From: Brevundimonas subvibrioides ATCC 15264
Lineage (GTDB): Bacteria > Pseudomonadota > Alphaproteobacteria > Caulobacterales > Caulobacteraceae
Length of the DNA: 64,000 nt
Direction of reading: 5' to 3'
Assembly (NCBI RefSeq): GCF_000144605.1
Contig: NC_014375.1
Span: 2,982,501-3,046,500 of the forward strand
The notes below the pieces were generated by a model. It saw only the letters and a list, made by a program, of their open reading frames with translations. It made no database searches and had not been told where the DNA came from. The translations under genes and the position numbers were made by a program. Shown one piece after another: positions 43,566 to 52,495 of the stretch; positions within the stretch are counted from its first letter, which is position 1, and every line of letters begins with the position of its first letter.

Positions 43566-46500
43566 GCCGTCTCGATCTCTCCGGCGGCTATGCCGAACTG
43601 GCGACGGCCAGCAATTTCTCGTTCCTCAGGGGCGCGTCGCATCCCAAGGAGCTGGTGGCGACGGCGATCCTGCGCGGCCATTCCGGCCTGGGTCTGGCGG
43701 ATCGCAACACCGTGGCCGGGGTCGTCCGGGCCTGGAGCGCCCTGAAGGCCCTGCGCGAGGACGGACTGTCGCCGCCCGACGTGATGCGCGACGGCTCTGG
43801 CCCCGGCGAGGTCACCTATGTCGAGGACCCCGCCAACGACCCGGCCCTGTCGGAGGAGGTCAAGCGCCGCGCCGCGACCTTCAAACTGGCGACCGGCACG
43901 CGCCTGGTCTTCAACGACGGGACGCCCGACATCCTGGCCTATCCCGAGACCCGCGCCGGGTGGGGACGGCTGACCCGGCTGCTGACCCTGGGCAACCGTC
44001 GCGCCATCAAGGGCCAGTGCGAGATCGGCCTGCGCGACCTGCTGGCGACGCCGGAAGACCTGCTGCTGATCGTCATGCCGGACCGGCGGCTGGACCGGCT
44101 GGCGTCCGTTCTGGATCAGGTCGCAGAGGCGGCTCCCGGATCGACCTGGCTGGGGGCCGTCATGGGGCGGGGCGGCGACGACCGCCGTCGTCTTGCTCGC
44201 CTGAAGACGCTGGCGGAGCAGGCGGGGCTTCCCCTGCTGGCCGTCAACGACGTGCTGTATCACGACGTCGACCAGCGCGACCTGCAGGACGTGGTGACCT
44301 GTATCCGCGAAGGCGTGACCATCGAGGCGGCCGGGCGTCTGCTGAACGCCAATGCCGAGCGGCACCTGAAGTCGCCGGCGGAGATGGCGCGCCTGTTCCG
44401 CGACGCGCCCGAGGCGGTGGCCCAGACGGGGGCCTTCCTGTCCCGCGTCGGGTTCGACCTGGAACAGCTGCGCTACCAGTACCCGGAAGAACCCGTCCCG
44501 CCGGGCTGGGAGCCCCAGGCCTGGCTGGAGGACCTGACCTGGAAGCATGCGAACCGCTGCTATCCCGACGGCGTGCCCTCGAAAGTCAGCGACCTGCTGA
44601 CCAAGGAGCTGGCCTTCATCCAGAAGGCCGCCTTCGCCCCCTATTTCCTGACCATCTACGACATCGTGCGGGTGGCGCGGGACAAGGGCATCCTTTGCCA
44701 GGGCCGGGGGTCGGCCGCCAACTCCGCAGTCTGCTACGTGCTGGGCATCACCTCGGTGAACCCGATGGAATCCGACCTCCTGTTCGAGCGCTTCCTGTCG
44801 GAGGACCGGAACGAGCCGCCCGACATCGACGTGGATTTCGAGCACGAGCGGCGCGAGGAGATCATCCAGCACATCTACGAGCGCCATGGGCGTCACCGCG
44901 CCGGCATCGCCGCCACGGTGATCCGCTATCGCCCCAAAAGCGCCATCCGCGAGGTCGGCAAGGTCCTGGGCCTGACCGAGGACGTCACCGCGCGTCTGGC
45001 CGGCAGCCAGTGGGGCAGCTGGGGGTCGGAAATGAGCGAGCGCCATGTCGAACAGGCCGGGCTGGACGCGACCAACCCCATGATCGCGCGGGCGGTGGCC
45101 ATGGCGATGCGGCTGCTGAACCATCCGCGGCATCTGTCCCAGCACGTCGGCGGCTTCATCCTGACCCAGGACCGGCTGGACGAGATGGTGCCCATCGGCA
45201 ACGCGGCCATGCCGGACCGCACCTTCATCGAATGGGACAAGGACGACATCGACGAACTGCGCCTGATGAAGGTCGATGTGCTGGCACTCGGCATGCTGAC
45301 CTGCATCCGCAAGGCCTTCGACCTGATGCGCGAACACAGCGGCGTCGATCACGACCTGGCCTCCGTCCCCCAGGACGATCCGGCCGTCTACGAGATGCTG
45401 TGCCAGGGCGACTCGATCGGCGTCTTCCAGGTCGAGAGCCGCGCCCAGATCAACATGTTGCCGCGCCTGAAGCCGCGAAAGCTCTACGACCTGGTGATCC
45501 AGGTGGCCATCGTCCGGCCCGGGCCGATCCAGGGCGACATGGTCCATCCCTATCTGCGACGGCGCAGCGGGCTGGAGGAACCGGACTATTCACAGCCGGG
45601 CCCGGCCTATCCGTCGGACGAGCTCAAGGTCGTCCTGGAAAAGACCCTGGGCGTGCCCCTGTTCCAGGAACAGGCGATGAAGGTCGCCATGGTCGCGGCC
45701 GAGTTCACCGACCGGGAGGCCAACGGCCTGCGCAAGGCCATGGGCACCTTCCGGGGCGACGGCACCCTGCATACCTATGAACACCGGATGGTCGGCCGGA
45801 TGATCGAGCGGGGCTACGACCCGGCCTTCGCCCAGCGCTGCTTCGATCAGATCAAGGGCTTCGGGTCCTACGGCTTTCCCGAGAGCCACGCCGCGTCCTT
45901 CGCCCTGCTGGTCTACATCTCGTCCTGGATCAAGCGCCACCACCCGGCGGCCTTCGCCTGCGCCCTGCTGAACAGCCAGCCGATGGGTTTCTATGCCCCG
46001 GCCCAGATCGTGCGCGACGCCCAGGAACACGGCGTCGAGACCCGGCCCATCGACGTCGCCTGCAGCGGCTGGAACAACGGCCTGGAGGGACCGGCCGACC
46101 GTCTGGCCCTGCGTCTGGGCTTTCGCCAGATCGACGGCTTTCGCGAGGACTGGGCGACGGCCCTGGTCGCGGCACGGGACCCGGCCATCACCGATCTGGA
46201 GACCCTGGCGCGACGCGCGGGCCTGCCGGGGGCGGCGATCCGGAAACTGGCCGATGCCGATGCCTTCCGGTCGATGAGGATGGATCGGCGCGAGGCGCTG
46301 TGGGCGGCGCGGCGCCTGCCCGACGACGACGCCCTGCCCCTGTTCGCCGCCGCCGAGGCGCGCGAGCGCGGGGCCCGCGAACTGGGGGTCGAGCCTGACG
46401 CACAACTGCCGTCGATGCGACTGGGCGAGCACGTCGCCGCCGACTACCAGACCTTCCGCCTGTCGCTGAAGGCCCACCCCATGGCCATCCTGCGTCCCGT

Positions 46501-46942
46501 CTTCGCCGCCGAGCGGGTCGTGACCTGCGCCGAGACCCTGGCCCGACGCGGCGGATCAACGGTGCGGGTCGCGGGCGTCGTTCTGGTGCGTCAGCGGCCG
46601 GGCAAGGGCAATGCCATCTTCGTCACCCTGGAAGACGAGACCGGAGTCTCGAACGTCGTCCTGTGGGCCCGGATGTTCGAACAGTACCGCCGTGAGGTCA
46701 TGGGGGCGCGCCTGATGGAGGTCGAGGGCGTCGTGGAGAAAAGCCCGGAAGGGGTGGTGCACGTCGTGGCCCGGCGCGTCATCGACCGGTCCCCTGAGCT
46801 GGCCCGCCTGTCCGAGGATCACGCGGTGGACATCCAGCTGTCGCGCGCCGACGAAATCCTCCGTCCCCAGCCGCCCCGCCACCCCACGGGCAGCCATCCG
46901 CGCGACGTGCGCGTCCTGCCCGCCTCGCGCGACTTTCACTGA
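43562..46942 (+). CDS. dnaE2: Error-prone DNA polymerase DnaE2 (ImuC)
   Basis: A 1126-residue C-family polymerase of normal DnaE2 length. The N-terminal PHP domain starts YAELATASNFSFLRGASHPKEL. The palm shows CQGRGSAANSAVCYVLGIT and, for the catalytic acids, PPDIDVDFEHERREE. The fingers include SQHVGGFILTQ and the thumb-side region KAMGTFRGDG. A C-terminal OB domain (VRVAGVVLVRQRPG, AIFVTLEDETGVSNVVLW) ends it. It performs translesion synthesis in the SOS response with ImuA and ImuB. Its ATG overlaps the imuB stop. A GC stem-loop without T-run follows it. Confidence 0.95.
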   Translation: MSRLDLSGGYAELATASNFSFLRGASHPKELVATAILRGHSGLGLADRNTVAGVVRAWSALKALREDGLSPPDVMRDGSGPGEVTYVEDPANDPALSEEVKRRAATFKLATGTRLVFNDGTPDILAYPETRAGWGRLTRLLTLGNRRAIKGQCEIGLRDLLATPEDLLLIVMPDRRLDRLASVLDQVAEAAPGSTWLGAVMGRGGDDRRRLARLKTLAEQAGLPLLAVNDVLYHDVDQRDLQDVVTCIREGVTIEAAGRLLNANAERHLKSPAEMARLFRDAPEAVAQTGAFLSRVGFDLEQLRYQYPEEPVPPGWEPQAWLEDLTWKHANRCYPDGVPSKVSDLLTKELAFIQKAAFAPYFLTIYDIVRVARDKGILCQGRGSAANSAVCYVLGITSVNPMESDLLFERFLSEDRNEPPDIDVDFEHERREEIIQHIYERHGRHRAGIAATVIRYRPKSAIREVGKVLGLTEDVTARLAGSQWGSWGSEMSERHVEQAGLDATNPMIARAVAMAMRLLNHPRHLSQHVGGFILTQDRLDEMVPIGNAAMPDRTFIEWDKDDIDELRLMKVDVLALGMLTCIRKAFDLMREHSGVDHDLASVPQDDPAVYEMLCQGDSIGVFQVESRAQINMLPRLKPRKLYDLVIQVAIVRPGPIQGDMVHPYLRRRSGLEEPDYSQPGPAYPSDELKVVLEKTLGVPLFQEQAMKVAMVAAEFTDREANGLRKAMGTFRGDGTLHTYEHRMVGRMIERGYDPAFAQRCFDQIKGFGSYGFPESHAASFALLVYISSWIKRHHPAAFACALLNSQPMGFYAPAQIVRDAQEHGVETRPIDVACSGWNNGLEGPADRLALRLGFRQIDGFREDWATALVAARDPAITDLETLARRAGLPGAAIRKLADADAFRSMRMDRREALWAARRLPDDDALPLFAAAEARERGARELGVEPDAQLPSMRLGEHVAADYQTFRLSLKAHPMAILRPVFAAERVVTCAETLARRGGSTVRVAGVVLVRQRPGKGNAIFVTLEDETGVSNVVLWARMFEQYRREVMGARLMEVEGVVEKSPEGVVHVVARRVIDRSPELARLSEDHAVDIQLSRADEILRPQPPRHPTGSHPRDVRVLPASRDFH

Positions 46943-46947
46943 GGGAT

Positions 46948-46968
46948 CGCCCCGACGGACGCGGGGCG
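46948..46968. terminator. GC stem-loop after dnaE2
   Basis: CGCCCCG and CGGGGCG form a perfect 7-bp stem with a 7-base loop in the 38-bp gap before the altronate dehydratase. No T-run follows, so intrinsic termination is doubtful. It may still separate the SOS operon from the next gene. Confidence 0.35.
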
Positions 46969-46980
46969 GTATCGTGATTC

Positions 46981-48510
46981 ATGCCCTTGCCCGAGCCTGC
47001 GCCTCTCGCCGCCCTTCGCCTGCATCCGGACGACGACGTCGCCGTCTGCGTCCGCGCGCTGGAGACGGGCGAGACGGTGCTGGACGGCGTCGTGGTCCGC
47101 GAGGCCATCCCGGCCGGACACAAGCTGGCGCTGCGCGACCTCGCCACCGGCAGCCCGGTCCGGAAGTACGGTCAGGTCATCGGCGCGACGACGGCGGCCG
47201 TGCGAGCGGGCGACTGGGTCCACGTCCACAACCTCGGCATGGGCGACGTGACGTCCCGCGTCGCGGCCGACGCCCCGACGCCTTCCCCGCTGGCAACGCA
47301 AGCCGGGCGGACCTTTCAGGGCTATCTCCGTGCCGACGGCCGGGTCGGCACGCGCAACTATCTGGCGGTCGTCACCTCGGTGAACTGTTCGGCCATGGTC
47401 GCCCGCAGGATCGCGCGCGAGGTCGAGGCGCGGCTGGGCGACGACTATCCCAATATCGACGGCGTGGTGGCCGTCACCCATGGCTCGGGCTGTGCGATGG
47501 AGTCCTCGGGCGAGGCGATGGATGTCCTGCGCCGCACCCTCGCGGGCTATGCGCGGCACCCCAATGTCGCGGGCGTCCTGATGCTGGGCCTGGGGTGCGA
47601 GACCAACCAGCTGTCCGGTCTGACGGACGCCGAGAACCTGGCCTCCGGCGACACCCTGTCCGCCATGACCATCCAGGGCGAGGGCGGCACCTCGGCGACG
47701 ATCGCGGCCGGGATCGCGCGCATGATGGCGATGGCGGAGGCCGCCAATGCCCTGACCCGCACGCCCCAGCCGCTGTCCGGCCTGGTCGTCGGTCTGCAGT
47801 GCGGAGGGTCGGACGGCTATTCCGGCGTGACGGCCAATCCGGCCCTGGGGCATGCCGTCGACCGGCTGGTCGCCGAGGGCGGCACCGCGATCCTGAGCGA
47901 GACGCCCGAGATCTACGGGGCCGAGCATCTGCTGACGCGCCGCGCCGCCGATCCGTCGGTGACGGAGCGGCTGATGGGGCGGATCGCCTGGTGGGAGCGC
48001 CATGTCGCGGCGACCGGCGGGTCCATGGACAACAACCCTTCCGCCGGAAACAAGGCCGGGGGCCTGACGACCATTCTCGAGAAATCGCTGGGCGCGGTGG
48101 CCAAGGCGGGCGCATCGCCCCTGAGCGCCGTCTACGGCTATGCGGAGCCGGTGACGGAGGCCGGCCTGGTGTTCATGGACACGCCCGGATACGACCCGGT
48201 CTCGGCCACGGGCCAGATCGCGGGCGGGGCCAATCTGATCTGCTTCACCACGGGGCGCGGGTCCGTCTTCGGGGCCAAGCCCGCCCCCAGCCTGAAGCTG
48301 GCCACCAACACGGCCATGTACCGGCGCATGGCCGACGACATGGACCTGGACTGCGGGGAGATCCTGTCGGCGGGCGTGTCGATCCCGGCGATGGGCGAGC
48401 GCATCCTCGACCTGATGATCCGCACCGCCTCGGGCGAACCCTCCCGCAGCGAGGCCCTGGGCTTCGGCGAGGACGAGATTCAGCCCTGGCGCATCGGCGC
48501 CGTCATGTGA
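46981..48510 (+). CDS. uxaA: Altronate dehydratase
   Basis: A 509-residue protein with the two-part UxaA layout. An N-terminal SAF-type domain (LHPDDDVAVCVRAL to VHVHNLGMG) is followed by the large catalytic domain (GRVGTRNYLAVVTSVNCSA, THGSGCAMESSGEAM, LGLGCETNQL, LQCGGSDGYSGVTANPALG, SETPEIYGAEHLL, DNNPSAGNKAGGL). It dehydrates D-altronate to 2-keto-3-deoxygluconate in galacturonate breakdown, which fits the pectate lyases 10-20 kb away. No uxaB, uxaC or kdgK gene is in the window. Galactarate dehydratase is a close relative and remains possible. Confidence 0.86.
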   Translation: MPLPEPAPLAALRLHPDDDVAVCVRALETGETVLDGVVVREAIPAGHKLALRDLATGSPVRKYGQVIGATTAAVRAGDWVHVHNLGMGDVTSRVAADAPTPSPLATQAGRTFQGYLRADGRVGTRNYLAVVTSVNCSAMVARRIAREVEARLGDDYPNIDGVVAVTHGSGCAMESSGEAMDVLRRTLAGYARHPNVAGVLMLGLGCETNQLSGLTDAENLASGDTLSAMTIQGEGGTSATIAAGIARMMAMAEAANALTRTPQPLSGLVVGLQCGGSDGYSGVTANPALGHAVDRLVAEGGTAILSETPEIYGAEHLLTRRAADPSVTERLMGRIAWWERHVAATGGSMDNNPSAGNKAGGLTTILEKSLGAVAKAGASPLSAVYGYAEPVTEAGLVFMDTPGYDPVSATGQIAGGANLICFTTGRGSVFGAKPAPSLKLATNTAMYRRMADDMDLDCGEILSAGVSIPAMGERILDLMIRTASGEPSRSEALGFGEDEIQPWRIGAVM

Positions 48511-48597
48511 TGACGAAATTGCGGCTTGCCCGTTGCGCCTCCGCCCTCCTAGTCTGACCCGGCTCCGGGCAGCCCGGACGACGGGAGTGTCATTATC

Positions 48598-49260
48598 TTG
48601 AACCCGCTTTTCGGGGTTGTTCTGGCGGCGCTTATCGGCGCGCCTCAGGCCGTCCAGTCGCCGCCGATCTTCCATCCCGGCGCGCCCGGGACCGCCTCGC
48701 GCACGATCACGGCCGCGCAGGCCGTGGACCTCAGCCGGACCAGCTTCACGCCCGGCGACGCGCAGTTCATGCAGCACATGCTGGTCCACCACGCCCAGGC
48801 GGTCGAGATGGTGGCGCTGCTGGACGCGCAGGGCTCCAGCCCGCAGGTCAAGCTGCTGGGCCGCCGCATCGCGCTGAGCCAGCAGGCCGAGATGGAGCTG
48901 ATGCAGAACTGGCTGACCGACCGCGGCCAGCCGCTGGCCATGGCCGACATGCACGCCGGCCACATGGCGGGCATGAACCACGCCATGCCGATGACGGCCC
49001 CGGGCGACACCGCCGTCATGCCCGGCATGCTCACGCCCAACCAGATGCAGGCCCTGGCCGCTGCCCGAGGTCCCGCCTTCGACCGCCTGTTCCTCCAGGG
49101 CATGATCCAGCACCATCAGGGCGCGCTCGACATGGTCGACACCCTGATGGCCCAGCCCAACGCGGCCCAGGATCCGATGCTTTCGGATTTCGCCACGTCG
49201 GTCGTCGCGGACCAGTCCGCCGAAATCCTGCGTATGCAGTCCATTCTGTCTGAACTCTGA
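48598..49260 (+). CDS. Secreted DUF305 protein with Met/His-rich loop
   Basis: A 220-residue protein starting at a TTG (48598) after GGGAG; there is no in-frame ATG nearby. The signal is short and hydrophobic (LFGVVLAALIGAPQAVQS). Two ferritin-like four-helix halves each carry the DUF305 signature: FMQHMLVHHAQAVEMVALL and FLQGMIQHHQGALDMVDTL. Between them is a stretch very rich in Met and His (MADMHAGHMAGMNHAMPM), suggestive of copper binding. DUF305 proteins are thought to bind metals in the periplasm, but their role is not settled. It precedes the LVIVD protein by 23 bp, in the same direction. Confidence 0.85.
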   Translation: MNPLFGVVLAALIGAPQAVQSPPIFHPGAPGTASRTITAAQAVDLSRTSFTPGDAQFMQHMLVHHAQAVEMVALLDAQGSSPQVKLLGRRIALSQQAEMELMQNWLTDRGQPLAMADMHAGHMAGMNHAMPMTAPGDTAVMPGMLTPNQMQALAAARGPAFDRLFLQGMIQHHQGALDMVDTLMAQPNAAQDPMLSDFATSVVADQSAEILRMQSILSEL

Positions 49261-49283
49261 ACCCGATACCCGAAGGACCGGCC

Positions 49284-51113
49284 ATGACCCTGCGTAGACC
49301 CCTTCTTTCCTCCGTCGCGGCGCTCAGCCTTCTGCTGGCCGCGGTTCCGGCGGCGGCCCAGGTCCAGACCCTGACGCCCGACGCGCGCACCACCCTGTCG
49401 GCGGGCCTGCACGACGCAGGCGAGGCGGCCTCCAACATGGAGCTGGAGTACACCGTGGCCCCGCCGCCCGGCTTCTTCGATCCGGAGGCCCTGTTTGCCC
49501 CGCCGCCGCGCCCGGCACCCGGGGCCGCGCGTCCGCCCGCGAACGACGGCCCGCCCGTCCGGCCGAGGTTCAGCCCGCTGGCCCTGGCCAACAGCGACAT
49601 GGCCCTGTCGAACGGCCGGCTGTTCGTCGGCAACTTCCACGGCTTCAACGCCTATGACGTGTCGGGCGAAGGTGCGCCCAAGCTCATCCTCTCGGTCGTC
49701 TGCCCGGGCGGACAGGGCGACCTGTCGATCCACGGCAACCTGCTGTTCATGTCGGTCGAGCAGAACCGCGCCCGACTGGACTGCGGCACGACGGACGCCG
49801 AGGGCGATATCAACGCCGAGCGCTTCCGCGGCATCCGCATCTTCGACATCAGCGACATCGCCAATCCGCGCCAGGTCGCAGCCGTCCAGACCTGCCGGGG
49901 GTCGCACACCCACACCCTGGTGCCGGACCCGAGCGACCGCAACGTCCTCTATATCTACAACTCGGCCACCAGCGGCGTCCGTCCGACCGGCGAGCTGTCC
50001 ATCTGCAGCGCCGGCGAGCCGAGCGCCAATGCCGACACGGCCCTCTATTCGATCGACGTGATCAAGGTGCCGCTGGACAACCCCGAGGCCGCCGCGATCG
50101 TGAACCGGCCCCGCATCTTCGCCGATCGCGAGACCGGCGCGGTCGCCGGCCTGTGGTCGGGCGGGCCGTCCGGCGTGGCCAGCCAGCGCACCGCCCAGAC
50201 CAACCACTGCCATGACATCACCGTCTATCCGGCGATCAACCGGGCGGCCGGCGCCTGCAGCGGCAACGGCATCCTGCTGGATATCTCGGACCCCCAGAAC
50301 CCGACCCGCCTCTCGGACATGTTCGATCCGGACATGGCCTACTGGCATTCCGCGACCTTCAACAACGCGGGCGACAAGGTGGTCTTCACCGACGAGTGGG
50401 GCGGCGGCATCGGCGCGCGCTGCACCGCCTCGGACCCCGCCAACTGGGGCGCCAACCTGATCTCGACGATCGAGGACGACAAGCTGAAGGGTCAGGCCTT
50501 CCACAAGCTGCCCGCGCCCCAGGGCACGACCGAAAACTGCGTCGCCCACAACGGCTCGCTGATCCCCGTCCCCGGCCGCGACCTGATGGTCCAGGCCTGG
50601 TACCAGGGCGGCATCTCGATCATGGACTTCACCGATCCGCTGAAGCCCATCGAGATCGCCTATTTCGACCGGGGGCCGATCGAGGCCGAACGACTGGTCG
50701 TCGGCGGTGATTGGTCGGCCTACTGGATGAACGGCCGGATCTACGGCAGCGAGATCGCCCGCGGTCTGGACGTGCTGAAACTGGTGCCGAGCGAATACCT
50801 GTCGGCCGCGGAGATCGCCGCCGCCGAAGCCGTCCGCGACGACGTCATCAACCCGCAGACCCAGGAGAAGGTCGAGTGGGCCGACACCCCGGACGTGGCC
50901 GCCGCCTATGTCGACCAGCTGGCACGCTCCGAGGCGATCAGCGATGAGGTCGAGGCCAGGATCCGGGCCGGCATCGATGCGTGGCGCGCGGGCGGCAACA
51001 CCGGCGGAGCGGAGATCGTGACGGCCCTGTCGGCGGTCACCGAGCCGACGGCCGCTGCGGACAAGGCCCGCCTGGCAGCCCTGAACGGCATCTTCCAGCG
51101 CCGCGCGGGCTGA
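49284..51113 (+). CDS. Secreted LVIVD-repeat beta-propeller protein
   Basis: A 609-residue protein with a signal peptide (SSVAALSLLLAAVPAAAQ). Repeats of the form FDISDIANPRQVA, LLDISDPQNPTRLS and IMDFTDPLKPIEIA are LVIVD blades of a beta-propeller. Histidines at similar blade positions (GSHTHTLV, TNHCHDITVY, YWHSATF, NCVAHNGSL) and several cysteine pairs suggest a metal site or disulfides. A proline-rich segment (residues about 60-95) follows the signal. It ends in a helical tail of about 100 residues. It is paired with the DUF305 gene upstream, and function is unknown for both. A long hairpin follows its stop. Confidence 0.82.
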   Translation: MTLRRPLLSSVAALSLLLAAVPAAAQVQTLTPDARTTLSAGLHDAGEAASNMELEYTVAPPPGFFDPEALFAPPPRPAPGAARPPANDGPPVRPRFSPLALANSDMALSNGRLFVGNFHGFNAYDVSGEGAPKLILSVVCPGGQGDLSIHGNLLFMSVEQNRARLDCGTTDAEGDINAERFRGIRIFDISDIANPRQVAAVQTCRGSHTHTLVPDPSDRNVLYIYNSATSGVRPTGELSICSAGEPSANADTALYSIDVIKVPLDNPEAAAIVNRPRIFADRETGAVAGLWSGGPSGVASQRTAQTNHCHDITVYPAINRAAGACSGNGILLDISDPQNPTRLSDMFDPDMAYWHSATFNNAGDKVVFTDEWGGGIGARCTASDPANWGANLISTIEDDKLKGQAFHKLPAPQGTTENCVAHNGSLIPVPGRDLMVQAWYQGGISIMDFTDPLKPIEIAYFDRGPIEAERLVVGGDWSAYWMNGRIYGSEIARGLDVLKLVPSEYLSAAEIAAAEAVRDDVINPQTQEKVEWADTPDVAAAYVDQLARSEAISDEVEARIRAGIDAWRAGGNTGGAEIVTALSAVTEPTAAADKARLAALNGIFQRRAG

Positions 51114-51122
51114 CGACCGGGA

Positions 51123-51152
51123 CCACCCGCGGCCCTTGGTGGCCGCGGGTGG
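51123..51152. terminator. Hairpin between convergent LVIVD and GSP-synthase-like genes
   Basis: A perfect 12-bp stem (CCACCCGCGGCC / GGCCGCGGGTGG) with a 6-base loop fills the 42-bp gap between two convergent genes. There is no T-run on either strand. Its strength and position fit a bidirectional transcription stop or mRNA 3' end stabiliser. Confidence 0.65.
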
Positions 51153-51155
51153 GTC

Positions 51156-52316
51156 TCAGTCCCGGATCAGGTGCGGGACGAAACGCGAGCGGTTGCTGGT
51201 GATACGCCCCGCATCCTCGCGCAGACCGATGCCGGCGGGCTGGTCGCCCACGACCCAGGAACCGACGATCACGTGGCGGCCATCGAACAGCGGCGCGTCA
51301 TGCACGGCCTGCAGGATCGCCCGGCCGGTATAACCGCCGTCCAGACCGCTCTCGGTGCGACCCGCCTCGACGATGTCGATGTTGGCCCCCTCGCGCGAGA
51401 ACAGCGGCTTGCGCACATGCGCCGATGACAGGGCCGAGGCTTTCGCATCGTCCTCGAAATACGCTTCCAGCAGGTTGGGATGGCCCGCGTGGCGTTCCCA
51501 CAGCAGCGGCAGGATCCCCTTGTTGGACAGGATCGACTTCCATGCCGGCTCCAGCACCGTGATCTCCGCCGTCGGCAGGGGCTCGGCATAGTCGTCGCGC
51601 AGCATCTGCTCCCAGGGATAGAGCTTGAACATCGCCTGGATCAGCCAGTTCTGTTCGTCCACGAACCGGCCATCCTCATTCAGGCCGATGTCGCCGATGG
51701 CCACGAATTTGGGATCGAGCCCGGCCTGTCTGGCCAGGTCCTCCAGGAAGCGCACCGTCTGGCGGTCCTCGACGAAATCGGGATCGGAGGCGAAATGCAC
51801 GAACCCGCCCATGGGGAAGATCGTGCGGAACCGCGCGATCAGCGCCTCGTGCAGGCTGTTGAACTGATCGGCACCGGCCGGGATAGACCCGTCCGCGATC
51901 CGCTCCTCCAGCCAGAGCCACTGGAACACGGCGCTCTCGTACACCGACGTCGGCGTGTCGGCGTTGTACTCGTACAGCCTGGCCGGGCCGGTCCCGTCGT
52001 AGGCGAAGTCGAACCGGCCGTACAACGACGGGTCGCCCCGCTTCCAGCTGTCGGCGACATAGTCCCGCAAGCCTTCCGGGATCTCCAGAAGGCCCATCAG
52101 CCGCTCGGACTTCACCGTCTCGTCGACGAGGTCCAGGCACATCTGATGCAGTTCGGCCGTCGGGGCCTCCAGCCCCTCCTCGATCTCGACCAGCGAGAAC
52201 TCGTAGGCCGTGGCGTCGTCCCAGTAGGCCTCGCCGGAATCGTGGTGCCAGGTGAACCCCAGCCCCTCGGCCCTGGTCTGCCAGTCGGGGCGTTCGGGAA
52301 GCGTGATGCGTTGCAT
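51156..52316 (-). CDS. yjfC: Glutathionylspermidine synthase-like ATP-grasp ligase
   Basis: The protein has 386 residues from the ATG at 52316; the longer frame to 52469 runs through an intergenic repeat. It matches the preATP-grasp family seen in YjfC/YgiC and the C-terminal half of glutathionylspermidine synthase: LGFTWHHDSGEAYWDDATAYEFS, LYGRFDFAYDGTGPARLYEYNADTPTS, EPAWKSILSNKGILPLLWE, VRKPLFSREGANIDI, GGYTGRAILQ and VGSWVVGDQPAGIGLREDAG. It lacks the amidase half, so it should only make an amide bond between a peptide and an amine of unknown identity. It belongs with the PspA-like gene cluster beside it, as in E. coli yjfIJKLMC. Confidence 0.85.
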   Translation of the reverse strand: MQRITLPERPDWQTRAEGLGFTWHHDSGEAYWDDATAYEFSLVEIEEGLEAPTAELHQMCLDLVDETVKSERLMGLLEIPEGLRDYVADSWKRGDPSLYGRFDFAYDGTGPARLYEYNADTPTSVYESAVFQWLWLEERIADGSIPAGADQFNSLHEALIARFRTIFPMGGFVHFASDPDFVEDRQTVRFLEDLARQAGLDPKFVAIGDIGLNEDGRFVDEQNWLIQAMFKLYPWEQMLRDDYAEPLPTAEITVLEPAWKSILSNKGILPLLWERHAGHPNLLEAYFEDDAKASALSSAHVRKPLFSREGANIDIVEAGRTESGLDGGYTGRAILQAVHDAPLFDGRHVIVGSWVVGDQPAGIGLREDAGRITSNRSRFVPHLIRD

Positions 52317-52331
52317 TAGACGACTCCGTAT

Positions 52332-52490
52332 CCTCCCCGTCGCGGCTTCGCGATGGGGAGGGGGACCGCGAAGCGGTGGAGGGGTTCTTGGCGCCCCACC
52401 GATCCTGGCCGGTTGAAGAACCCCTCCGTCACGGCGCGAAGAGCGCCGCGCCACCTCCCCATTCGCCAAGCGGCGAACAGGGAGGAGAGT
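52332..52490. repeat. Intergenic palindromic repeat element
   Basis: The gap between the ligase and PspA-like genes consists of nested inverted repeats: CCTCCCC/GGGGAGG at 52332-52361, a perfect 12-bp pair GGAGGGGTTCTT (52378-52389) / AAGAACCCCTCC (52416-52427), and GC-rich hairpins up to 52490. It resembles the mobile-looking extragenic palindromic repeats common in Caulobacterales genomes and would fold strongly in RNA. Confidence 0.7.
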
Positions 52491-52495
52491 CCGGT

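Noticed and set aside
43505..45547. 680-codon minus-strand frame opposite dnaE2
   Set aside because: An antisense shadow; the plus strand carries the full polymerase motifs and overlaps imuB by 4 bp as expected.
46936..49116. 726-codon minus-strand frame opposite uxaA and the DUF305 gene
   Set aside because: It covers two unrelated plus-strand genes and is His/Gly/Arg-rich; a shadow.
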